From Streptomyces muensis (GTDB taxonomy: Bacteria; Actinomycetota; Actinomycetes; Streptomycetales; Streptomycetaceae), in contig NZ_JAKEIP010000071.1 of assembly GCF_021474425.1 (NCBI RefSeq), forward strand, positions 1-35,180: a stretch of 35,180 bases of DNA, written 5' to 3'. Below the pieces are notes generated by a model. That model worked only from the letters and a program-made list of their open reading frames with translations, did no database searches and was not told the DNA's origin. A program made the position numbers and the translations under genes. Within the stretch, counting starts at the first letter, position 1. Each line of letters starts with the position of its first letter. Shown piece by piece: positions 1 through 6,657 of the stretch.

Positions 1-169
1 CGCCCCGGCCGCGCTCCCACCCGGCTGCGCCTTCGCGCCCCGCTGCCCGCTCGCTGCGGACGCCTGCCACACGGCGGAACCGGAGCCGCAGGAGGTGGAG
101 AAACGCCTGGTGTCCTGTCACCACTGGCCCGAACTCCCGCACCCGGCAACGGAGTTGTTCCATGAGTGA
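1..169 (+). CDS. C-terminal end of a peptide-type ABC transporter ATP-binding protein (5' cut by window edge)
   Basis: The frame starting at base 2 is open from the window edge to a TGA at 167-169. It encodes about 55 residues that include GCAFAPRCPLAADAC. That spaced-cysteine pattern is the C-terminal extension (oligo_HPY type) of OppD/DppD-family ATPases of oligopeptide and dipeptide importers. Its last eight bases overlap the start of the next ATPase gene (ATGAGTGA), so the two are very likely translationally coupled and form the ATPase pair of one importer. The nucleotide-binding core lies outside the window, so substrate and completeness cannot be judged. Confidence 0.8.
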   Translation, partial: APAALPPGCAFAPRCPLAADACHTAEPEPQEVEKRLVSCHHWPELPHPATELFHE

Positions 170-857
170 CGCCCTGCCCGAGACCCCGACCGACGCCCTG
201 CTCGACGTCCGCGACCTCGTCGTCCGCTACGGCGACGTGACGGCCGTCGACCACGTCTCGTTCACCCTGGCCCCCGGCGAGACCCTCGCCCTCAACGGCC
301 CGTCCGGCTGCGGCAAGTCCTCCACGGCGCTCGCGGTCCTCCAGCTGCACCGCCCGGACGCCGGTGAAGTCGTCTTCGAGGGCCGGGAGTTGACGTCCCT
401 CACCGAACGCGAGCTGCGCCCGCTGCGCCCTCGCATGCAGCCCGTGTTCCAGGACCCGTACGGATCACTGAGCCCCCGCCACCGCATCCGCGACGCGGTG
501 GCGGAACCCCTGCGGATCCAGGGCCGCCGCCCCACACCCGACCAGGTGGCCGAACTCCTCGACCGGGTGGGCCTCGACCCGTCGTACGGCGACCGTCTCC
601 CGCACGAACTCTCCGGCGGGCAGTGCCAACGCGCCGGAATCGCCCGCGCGCTGGCCTCGGAGCCACGCCTGCTCGTCCTGGACGAGCCGGTGTCCTCCCT
701 CGACCCTTCCGTGCGGGCCGGCGTACTGAACCTGCTCGCCGACCTCCAGGACGACCTCGGCCTCGGCTACCTCTTCATCTGCCACGACCGGGCGGTCGTA
801 CGGCATGTCGCGGACCGGGCGATCGAGATGCGCGAGGGGCGCGTCATTTCCGCGTAG
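162..857 (+). CDS. Peptide-type ABC transporter ATP-binding protein (DppF/OppF-like)
   Basis: This 231-residue ABC ATPase would power uptake of peptides or a related solute (nickel systems share the family) at the cytoplasmic face of the membrane. All core motifs are visible: Walker A GPSGCGKSS at residues 46-54, a Q-loop in PVFQDPYGSLSPR, the signature LSGGQCQRAGIARAL near residue 150, Walker B LLVLDEPVSSLD and the H-loop in FICHDRAV. It ends soon after the H-loop region and lacks the cysteine-bearing C-terminal extension of its upstream partner, so it is shorter than typical DppF proteins. The ATG overlaps the end of the upstream ATPase gene by eight bases, indicating coupled translation. 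Its 3' end overlaps the convergent TetR gene by 14 bp. The permease and binding-protein genes must lie left of the window. Confidence 0.9.
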   Translation: MSDALPETPTDALLDVRDLVVRYGDVTAVDHVSFTLAPGETLALNGPSGCGKSSTALAVLQLHRPDAGEVVFEGRELTSLTERELRPLRPRMQPVFQDPYGSLSPRHRIRDAVAEPLRIQGRRPTPDQVAELLDRVGLDPSYGDRLPHELSGGQCQRAGIARALASEPRLLVLDEPVSSLDPSVRAGVLNLLADLQDDLGLGYLFICHDRAVVRHVADRAIEMREGRVISA

Positions 858-1422
858 CGGCCCCGATCACCTGCCGCAGCCCCTCCGCCAGCTGGTCGGC
901 CTCCGGGGCGGTCTTCGGGTCGAAGGTCCACTGCGCCATGACGCCCATCATCAAGGTCAGGTAGAAGTAGCCGAGGGTGTCCACGGTCTCCTCCGGGACG
1001 TCCTCCTCGCGCCCCCCGTGGAAGAGCGTCACGATGCCGCGCGCGCCTCCGCGCTGGGCCCGCGCCAGATGCTCCCGCACCTCCGGCAGCTGGTCGCCCA
1101 TGACCACGATCTCCATGCTGAGCCGCCACATCGAGCCGGGGTCCCGCATGGTGCCGATGATGTTCGACCACACCTCGGCGAACCGCTCGACCGAGCCGGG
1201 CTCCCCACTGAGCTCGCCACCGCCCTCGAAGGCGTCCGACATCCCCTCCACCATCTCGACGTACGCCTGCGCGAGCAGCGCGTCCTTCGAGCCGTAGTGG
1301 TAGCCGATCGAGGCCAGGTTGGTCCCCGACTCCTTGACGATGTCGCGCGCGGTCGTGCGCACGAACCCCTTCGCCAGCAGGCAGCGCTTGGCGCCTTCGA
1401 GCAGATCCTCACGGTGTCCCAT
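844..1422 (-). CDS. TetR-family transcriptional regulator
   Basis: This is a one-domain repressor of about 192 residues, MGHREDLLEG onward. The N-terminal helix-turn-helix is seen in TTARDIVKESGTNLASIGYHYGSKDALL, the classic TetR arrangement. The C-terminal part, about 130 residues, is a ligand-binding type helical domain without a recognisable subfamily signature. An upstream in-frame ATG at 1452 would add ten residues. I prefer 1422 because MGHREDLLE is a normal family start and 1452 lies inside the probable control region. It is divergent from the MFS exporter gene with 85 bp between starts, the standard layout for a drug-responsive repressor controlling an exporter and itself. Its 3' end overlaps the convergent ABC gene. 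Confidence 0.88.
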   Translation of the reverse strand: MGHREDLLEGAKRCLLAKGFVRTTARDIVKESGTNLASIGYHYGSKDALLAQAYVEMVEGMSDAFEGGGELSGEPGSVERFAEVWSNIIGTMRDPGSMWRLSMEIVVMGDQLPEVREHLARAQRGGARGIVTLFHGGREEDVPEETVDTLGYFYLTLMMGVMAQWTFDPKTAPEADQLAEGLRQVIGAATRK

Positions 1423-1452
1423 GACGACCCACCCTACCCTCGATCCATACAT

Positions 1453-1496
1453 CCGTCCTATACGCCCGTCCTAGACAAGCGTTTAATACGCGCGTA
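1453..1496. promoter_or_regulatory. Candidate operator region between TetR gene and MFS exporter
   Basis: The divergent spacer contains CCGTCCTA twice, at 1453-1460 and 1466-1473, with a 13-bp period. It also contains a perfect 10-bp palindrome TACGCGCGTA at 1487-1496, eleven bases before the exporter ATG. Either element could be the TetR operator, with the palindrome well placed to block exporter translation start or transcription. The repeats are seen directly; the regulator assignment is inferred from gene layout only. Confidence 0.4.
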
Positions 1497-1507
1497 CATT
1501 CACCGCC

Positions 1508-3055
1508 ATGACAACGAACCCGATGAGCCCTTCGGCCGGCACTCGAGCCGGACGCCGTGAATGGACGGCCCTCGGCGTCCTGATGCTTCCGCTGCTGCTG
1601 GTCTCGATGGACGTCTCGGTCCTCTACTTCGCGATCCCGGCGATCAGCGCGGACCTGGAGCCGAGCGGCACCCAGCAGCTGTGGATCTTCGACATCTACG
1701 GCTTCGTCCTGGCCGGCCTGCTGATGACGATGGGCTCGCTCGGCGACCGCATCGGCCACCGCCGCCTCCTGCTGGTCGGCGCCGCCGCCTTCGGCGCCGC
1801 CTCGCTGCTGGCGGCGTACGCGCACAGCGCCGAGGTCCTGATCGCGGCCCGCGCGGTCCTCGGCATCGGCGGCGCGACCCTGATGCCGGCGACGATGGCC
1901 ATCCTGCGCGCGATGTTCACCGACCCCGCGCAGCGCGCCAAGGCGATCGGCCTGTGGTCCGGCGTGATGACGGCCGGCGTGGCCCTCGGTTCGGTGCTGA
2001 GCGGGGTCCTGGTCGAGCACTTCTGGTGGGGCTCGGTCTTCCTGGTCAACCTGCCCGCGATGGCGCTCCTGCTGCTCCTCGGCCCCCTCCTGCTGCCCGA
2101 GTCGAGGAACCCCGCGCCCAGCCGCTTCGACTGGCTGAGCGTCCCGCTGTCCATGGCGGCGGTACTGCCCGTGGTCTACGGCCTGAAGGAGATCCCGTCC
2201 GAGGGCTGGAACGTCCTCTACGTCGTCTCGATCACCGTCGGCCTGCTGTTCGCGGCCCTCTTCGTCCACCGCCAGCGCACCGCCGCCGCCCCGATGATCT
2301 CTCCGGCCCTGTTCCGCGGACGCGGCTTCGCACCCTCCGTGATCCTCAACCTCGTCTGCATGTTCGGCGTGCTGGGCTCGTCCTACTTCACCACGCAGTA
2401 CCTTCAGTCGGTGCTCGGCATGGGCGCGCTGGAGGCGGCCCTGTGGGCGCTGCTGCCGTCGGTGCCGATCGGCGCGGCGGGACCGCTCGCGACGGGGCTG
2501 GTGCAGCGGGGCGTCAACCGTGCCTACGTCGTCACCGGCGGCTTCGCGACCTCCGCGGCCGGTTTCGCGCTGCTGTCCCTCGCCGGCACGGACTCGTTGT
2601 GGCTGGTGCTCGCCGCGTGCGCGGTGATCGCCGTCGGAGGGGTCACCGTGATGTCCCAGATCATGGACCTCGCGATGGGCTCCGCCCCGGTGGAACGGGC
2701 GGGCTCGGCGTCCTCCCTGCTGGAGACCGGAGCCGAGTTCGGCGGCGCCCTCGGCATGGCCGTCCTCGGCTCGATCGGTACGGCCGTCTACCGCCACGAG
2801 ATCCCGGCGTCGGCCCCGGACGTGGCACACGAGACCCTCGGCGGAGCGCTGGCGGTCGCCGACCGGGTCCCGGGCCTGGCCACCGCCGCACGGGAGGCGT
2901 TCACCAGCGGTATGCAGGGCGCGGCCATCGCGGGATCGGTACTGCTCGCGGCGGCCGCGGCACTGGCGGCGGTGACCCTGCGGCGGGTCGAGGCGCCCGA
3001 GTGCACACACAAAACGCCGGACGAGCCGAGTCATTTCAGCCCGTCCGGCGTTTGA
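1508..3055 (+). CDS. MFS exporter, DHA2 (14-helix, EmrB/QacA/SmvA-like) family
   Basis: This 515-residue proton-coupled multidrug-type exporter is of the QacA/SmvA kind. Motif D1-like DVSVLYFAIPAISADL is in helix 1, and motif A GSLGDRIGHRR follows helix 2. An alternating series of hydrophobic segments is consistent with 14 membrane spans. The family usually exports lipophilic cations, antiseptics or the host's own antibiotics; no substrate can be read from the sequence. The gene is divergent from a TetR regulator that probably represses it. The last roughly 15 codons lie inside a perfect terminator hairpin and give the tail ending SPSGV, so the C-terminus is not under ordinary protein selection. 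Confidence 0.9.
   Translation: MTTNPMSPSAGTRAGRREWTALGVLMLPLLLVSMDVSVLYFAIPAISADLEPSGTQQLWIFDIYGFVLAGLLMTMGSLGDRIGHRRLLLVGAAAFGAASLLAAYAHSAEVLIAARAVLGIGGATLMPATMAILRAMFTDPAQRAKAIGLWSGVMTAGVALGSVLSGVLVEHFWWGSVFLVNLPAMALLLLLGPLLLPESRNPAPSRFDWLSVPLSMAAVLPVVYGLKEIPSEGWNVLYVVSITVGLLFAALFVHRQRTAAAPMISPALFRGRGFAPSVILNLVCMFGVLGSSYFTTQYLQSVLGMGALEAALWALLPSVPIGAAGPLATGLVQRGVNRAYVVTGGFATSAAGFALLSLAGTDSLWLVLAACAVIAVGGVTVMSQIMDLAMGSAPVERAGSASSLLETGAEFGGALGMAVLGSIGTAVYRHEIPASAPDVAHETLGGALAVADRVPGLATAAREAFTSGMQGAAIAGSVLLAAAAALAAVTLRRVEAPECTHKTPDEPSHFSPSGV
3012..3053. terminator. Terminator hairpin overlapping the 3' end of the MFS gene
   Basis: A perfect 12-bp inverted repeat, AAACGCCGGACG at 3012-3023 and CGTCCGGCGTTT at 3042-3053, encloses an 18-base loop. 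The A-rich left edge and T-rich right edge let it work in both directions, serving the MFS gene (plus) and serA (minus). The MFS stop codon TGA (3053-3055) falls at the foot of the right arm. Confidence 0.75.
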
Positions 3056-3069
3056 GGACGAGGCCCGTT

Positions 3070-3107
3070 CAGGGCCGATGCGGGGGTCCGGGGGCGGCAG
3101 CCCCCGG
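3070..3107 (+). repeat. Dispersed GC hairpin repeat, copy 1
   Basis: This 38-bp element lies 15 bases after the MFS stop. Its right half is a perfect 8-bp stem CCGGGGGC / GCCCCCGG with loop GGCA (3088-3107). A copy differing at only three positions lies on the minus strand at 19122-19159, and looser relatives lie near 4898-4930 and 14436-14459. It probably acts as a second terminator or RNA-end element. Confidence 0.7.
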
Positions 3108-3116
3108 CACGGCGAC

Positions 3117-4706
3117 CTAGGCCAGGTTCACCGCACGAGCCGACGTCGCCCCGATCTCCTCGGCGACCTCGGTCAACACCCCGGAGGGCACCGTGTCGTC
3201 GACGGTCAGGACCGCCAGCGCCTCACCACCGGCGACGGCACGCGAGACCTGCATGCCGGCGATGTTGATGCCCGCCTCGCCGAAGACCCGGCCGACCGTG
3301 CCGACGACACCCGGACGGTCCTCGTACTTCAGGACGACCATGTGGTCGGCGAGCGCGAGATCCACGTCGTAGTCGCCGACCGCGACGATCTTCTGGAGGT
3401 GCTTGGGGCCGGCCAGCGTGCCGGAGACCGAGACCTCCTCGCCGTTGCCGAGCGTGCCGCGCACGGTGACGACGTTGCGGTGGTCGGACGACTCCGAGCT
3501 GGTCGTCAGCCGCACCTCGACGCCGCGCTCCTGCGCGAACAGCGGGGCGTTGACGTACGACACCGTCTCGTCGACGACGTCCTCGAAGACACCCTTGAGG
3601 GCGCTGAGCTCCAGCACCTTCACGTCGTGCTGGGTGATCTCGCCGTACACCTCGACGTCGAGGCGGACCGCGACCTCACCGGCGAGCGCGGTGAAGATAC
3701 GGCCGAGGCGCTCGGCGAGCGGCAGACCCGGCTTGACGTCCTCGGCGATGACACCGCCCTGGACGTTCACCGCGTCGGGGACCAGCTCACCGGCAAGGGC
3801 GAGACGCACGGAGCGGGCCACGGCGATACCGGCCTTCTCCTGGGCCTCATCCGTCGAGGCACCGAGGTGCGGGGTGGCGACGACCTGGTCGAACTCGAAG
3901 AGCGGGGAGTCCGTGCAGGGCTCCTTCGCGTACACGTCGAGACCGGCACCGGCGACCCGGCCCTCCTTGAGGGCGGAGTACAGCGCCTCCTCGTCGACGA
4001 TCCCGCCGCGCGCGGCGTTGACGATCCGCACGCTCGGCTTGACCTTGCGCAGCGCCTCGTCGCCGATGAGACCGACGGTCTCGGGGGTCTTGGGCAGGTG
4101 GACGGTGATGAAGTCCGAGACCTCGAGCAGCTCGTCCAGCGACAGCACCTTGACGCCCATCTGGGCGGCGCGCGCGGGCTGGATGTAGGGGTCGTAGGCG
4201 ACGACCTTCATGCCGAAGCCGGACATGCGCTGGGCGACCAGCGCGCCGATGCGGCCCAGACCGACGACACCGAGGGTCTTCTCGGCGAGCTCGACGCCCG
4301 TGTACTTGCTGCGCTTCCACTCGCCGTTCTTCAGCGCGGCGTTGGCCTGCGGGATGTGGCGGGCGGTGGCGACGAGCAGACCGCAGGCCAGCTCGGCGGC
4401 GGTCACGATGTTCGAGGTGGGGGCGTTGACGACCATCACGCCGGCCTTGGTGGCGGCGGAGACGTCGACGTTGTCCAGGCCGACGCCGGCTCGGGCGACG
4501 ACCTTCAGCTTGTTCGCGGCGGCGATGGCCTCGGCGTCGACCTTGGTGGCGGAGCGGATCAGGATCGCGTCCACGTCGGCGATGGCCGGGAGCAGTTCGG
4601 CTCGGTCCGCTCCGTTGCAGTGGCGGATCTCGAAGTCGGGGCCAAGCGCGTCCACGGTCGCGGGCGACAGCTCTTCAGCGATGAGTACGACGGGTTTCGA
4701 GCTCAC
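3117..4706 (-). CDS. serA: D-3-phosphoglycerate dehydrogenase
   Basis: SerA catalyses the first step of serine synthesis, 3-phosphoglycerate to 3-phosphohydroxypyruvate with NAD+, in the cytoplasm. The 529-residue protein (SSKPVVLIAEEL after the start) has the long actinobacterial form. A substrate-binding part is followed by the nucleotide fold with VVGLGRIGALVAQRM and the acidic residue in YDPY. The catalytic Arg is in NAARGGIVDEEAL, Glu in LDVYAKEP and His in PHLGAST. An intervening ASB-type domain and a C-terminal ACT domain (KYEDRPGVVGTVGRVFGEAG) follow, the ACT being the serine feedback site in this family. I chose the GTG at 4706 because GAGGA lies seven bases upstream; an in-frame ATG at 4787 would add a low-complexity proline stretch. 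It is separated from ilvC by 266 bp with a terminator, so it is transcribed on its own. Confidence 0.96.
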   Translation of the reverse strand: MSSKPVVLIAEELSPATVDALGPDFEIRHCNGADRAELLPAIADVDAILIRSATKVDAEAIAAANKLKVVARAGVGLDNVDVSAATKAGVMVVNAPTSNIVTAAELACGLLVATARHIPQANAALKNGEWKRSKYTGVELAEKTLGVVGLGRIGALVAQRMSGFGMKVVAYDPYIQPARAAQMGVKVLSLDELLEVSDFITVHLPKTPETVGLIGDEALRKVKPSVRIVNAARGGIVDEEALYSALKEGRVAGAGLDVYAKEPCTDSPLFEFDQVVATPHLGASTDEAQEKAGIAVARSVRLALAGELVPDAVNVQGGVIAEDVKPGLPLAERLGRIFTALAGEVAVRLDVEVYGEITQHDVKVLELSALKGVFEDVVDETVSYVNAPLFAQERGVEVRLTTSSESSDHRNVVTVRGTLGNGEEVSVSGTLAGPKHLQKIVAVGDYDVDLALADHMVVLKYEDRPGVVGTVGRVFGEAGINIAGMQVSRAVAGGEALAVLTVDDTVPSGVLTEVAEEIGATSARAVNLA

Positions 4707-4897
4707 GTGAGTCCTCACAAGTCCAATGCGGACGGCCGTCCCGACGGCCGCAGGCGGTGGAGGGGGCTTGCCGCGTGGAAGACGCACGACGCTGTGGGCC
4801 TGACGCGTATGTAGTACGGCAGTGTAGTGCCGCGGCGGAGGGCGTCTTGCGCCTCTGCGGAAGGATCACCCGGACGAGAAACGCCATTTTGTAGGGG

Positions 4898-4930
4898 GTC
4901 TCTGGGTCGGGTCCGGGGGCAGAGCCCCGT
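4898..4930. repeat. Degenerate copy of the dispersed GC hairpin repeat
   Basis: The stretch holds GGGTCCGGGGGCAGAGCCCC, close to the core of the repeat at 3070-3107 but with a shorter, bulged stem. It lies just beyond the strong ilvC terminator in the serA-ilvC spacer (4707-4972). Apart from this and the terminator I see no gene in that spacer. Confidence 0.5.
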
Positions 4931-4960
4931 GGCGGTACCCCCAGCCGAGGGTACCGCCAC
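4929..4960 (-). terminator. Terminator of the ilvBNC operon
   Basis: A perfect 12-bp stem, GTGGCGGTACCC at 4929-4940 and GGGTACCGCCAC at 4949-4960 with an 8-base loop, begins 12 bases past the ilvC stop. There is no long T tract, as is usual in Streptomyces. Confidence 0.75.
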
Positions 4961-4972
4961 GGAAGGCGTGGC

Positions 4973-5971
4973 TCACGCCTCTTCGTCGACCCAGCTCATC
5001 AGCTTGCGCAGCTGCTTGCCGGTGGTCTCCAGCAGGTGCTCGGAGTCCTGCTTCTTGTACTCGTTGTACTTCTTCAGGCCGCCGTGGTACTCGTCCATCC
5101 ACTGCTGGGCGAAGGTGCCGTCCTGGATCTCGGCGAGGACCTTCTTCATCTCGGCCTTGGTGGCGTCGGTGATGATCCGCGGGCCGGTGACGTAGTCGCC
5201 CCACTCGGCGGTCTCGGAGATCGACCAGCGCATCTTCTCCAGGCCGCCCTCGTACATGAGGTCCACGATCAGCTTCAGCTCGTGCAGGCACTCGAAGTAC
5301 GCGATCTCCGGCTGGTAGCCGGCCTCGGTCAGCGTCTCGAAACCGGCCTTGACCAGCGCGGCAGTACCACCGCAGAGAACGGCCTGCTCACCGAACAGGT
5401 CGGTCTCGGTCTCCTCGGTGAAGGTGGTCTTGATGACGCCGGCGCGGGTGCCGCCGATGCCCTTTGCGTACGACAGGGCGAGCGCGAAGGCGTTGCCGGA
5501 GGCGTCCTGCTCGACGGCCGCGATACACGGAACGCCGCGGCCCTCCTCGTACTGGCGGCGCACCAGGTGACCCGGGCCCTTGGGGGCGACCATGCAGACG
5601 TCGACGCCGGCCGGGGGCTTGATGAAGCCGTAGCGGATGTTCAGGCCGTGGCCGAAGAACAGCGCGTCGCCGTCCTTCAGGTTCGGAGCGATGTGCTCCT
5701 CGTAGACCTGGGCCTGGATGGGGTCCGGGACGAGGATCATGATGACGTCGGCCTCGGCGGCGGCCTCCGACGGGCTCACCACGCGCAGACCCTGCTCCTC
5801 GGCCTTCGCCTTGGACTTGGAGCCCTCGTGCAGACCGACACGGACGTCGACACCCGAGTCACGGAGCGACAGCGCGTGGGCGTGGCCCTGGCTGCCGTAA
5901 CCGATGACCGCGACCTTGCGGCCCTGGATGATGGACAGGTCGGCGTCGGCGTCGTAGAACAGCTCGGCCAC
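4973..5971 (-). CDS. ilvC: Ketol-acid reductoisomerase, class I
   Basis: IlvC carries out the Mg2+-dependent alkyl shift and NADPH reduction of acetolactate or acetohydroxybutyrate, the second shared step of valine, leucine and isoleucine synthesis. The 332-residue length is that of the short class I enzyme. The Rossmann motif VIGYGSQGHAHALSLRDSGVDV is near the N-terminus. The following loop GLHEGSKSKAKA carries the serines typical of NADPH-preferring enzymes. The C-terminal knotted domain includes the conserved metal-binding region ETETDLFGEQAVLCGG and the helix with CLHELKLIVDLMYEGG. It follows ilvN on the same strand after a 129-bp spacer that holds a short hairpin, so it may also have its own promoter or be partly attenuated. 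Confidence 0.97.
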   Translation of the reverse strand: MAELFYDADADLSIIQGRKVAVIGYGSQGHAHALSLRDSGVDVRVGLHEGSKSKAKAEEQGLRVVSPSEAAAEADVIMILVPDPIQAQVYEEHIAPNLKDGDALFFGHGLNIRYGFIKPPAGVDVCMVAPKGPGHLVRRQYEEGRGVPCIAAVEQDASGNAFALALSYAKGIGGTRAGVIKTTFTEETETDLFGEQAVLCGGTAALVKAGFETLTEAGYQPEIAYFECLHELKLIVDLMYEGGLEKMRWSISETAEWGDYVTGPRIITDATKAEMKKVLAEIQDGTFAQQWMDEYHGGLKKYNEYKKQDSEHLLETTGKQLRKLMSWVDEEA

Positions 5972-6063
5972 TTTGGGTTCTCTCCTTGTGTGCAGGTGTT
6001 GCGTCCCACCGTATGACGGCGGGGGGAAGGGAAGTTTCGGGGTCTCGCTATACGGGCGGAATC

Positions 6064-6091
6064 CGGACGGCCGGTGTCACCCGACCGTCCG
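6064..6091 (-). other. Short hairpin in the ilvN-ilvC spacer
   Basis: CGGACGG (6064-6070) and CCGTCCG (6085-6091) form a 7-bp stem with a 14-base loop, nine bases past the ilvN stop. It could be a weak terminator or an RNA processing or stability element that adjusts ilvC relative to ilvBN. Function is inferred from position only. Confidence 0.4.
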
Positions 6092-6100
6092 AACGCGTCC

Positions 6101-6625
6101 TTACGCCGACCGGTCGAGCGCGCGCAGCGAGCGGTCCGTGATCGAGCGGGCGCCGCGGCCGATCGCGATGGTGCCGGACTGGACGAGCTCCTTGATGCCG
6201 AACGGCTCCAGCATCTTCAGCATGGCCTCCAGCTTGTCGCTGGAGCCGGTGGCCTCGATGGTGACGGCCTCCGGGGAGACGTCGACGGTCTTGGCGCGGA
6301 AGAGCTGGACGATCTCGATGATCTGGGAGCGGGTCTCGTTGTCGGCGCGGACCTTCACCAGGACGAGTTCGCGCTGAACGGCCGAGCCGGGCTCCAGCTC
6401 GACGATCTTCAGCACGTTGACGAGCTTGTTGAGCTGCTTGGTCACCTGCTCCAGCGGGAGGTCGGCGACGCTCACCACGATGGTGATGCGGGAGATGTCG
6501 GGGTGCTCGGTGACACCGACCGCGAGCGAGTCGATGTTGAAGCCGCGGCGGGAGAACAGGGCGGCGATCCGGGCGAGGATGCCCGGCGTGTTCTCCACCA
6601 GGACGGAGAGCGTGTGCTTGGACAT
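6101..6625 (-). CDS. ilvN: Acetolactate synthase small (regulatory) subunit
   Basis: This 174-residue regulatory subunit binds the IlvB catalytic subunit, stimulates it and confers valine feedback inhibition. The N-terminal ACT domain is clear: MSKHTLSVLVENTPGILARI, then FSRRGFNIDSLAVGVTEHPD and SRITIVV. The second half, with VKVRADNETRSQIIEIVQLFRAKTVDVSPE, is the conserved C-terminal IlvN domain. Length is normal for the actinobacterial protein. It lies 32 bases after ilvB on the same strand; no strong ribosome-binding site is visible, so translation may depend on that of ilvB. Confidence 0.96.
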   Translation of the reverse strand: MSKHTLSVLVENTPGILARIAALFSRRGFNIDSLAVGVTEHPDISRITIVVSVADLPLEQVTKQLNKLVNVLKIVELEPGSAVQRELVLVKVRADNETRSQIIEIVQLFRAKTVDVSPEAVTIEATGSSDKLEAMLKMLEPFGIKELVQSGTIAIGRGARSITDRSLRALDRSA

Positions 6626-6632
6626 GATCTTT

Positions 6633-6655
6633 TACGTCTCTCTCTTACGTCTCTG
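6633..6655 (-). repeat. 10-bp tandem repeat in the ilvB-ilvN spacer
   Basis: TTACGTCTCT (plus-strand reading) occurs at 6633-6642 and 6646-6655 with a 13-bp period, filling most of the spacer between the ilvB stop and the ilvN start. On the mRNA this gives purine-rich AGAGACGUAA twice, which may serve as a weak repeated ribosome-recruiting element. Confidence 0.5.
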
Positions 6656-6657
6656 GC

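Noticed and set aside
1423..1452. An upstream start for the first TetR regulator at ATG 1452.
   Set aside because: It would add ten residues not typical of the family and lies at the candidate operator; ATG 1422 gives a normal TetR N-terminus.
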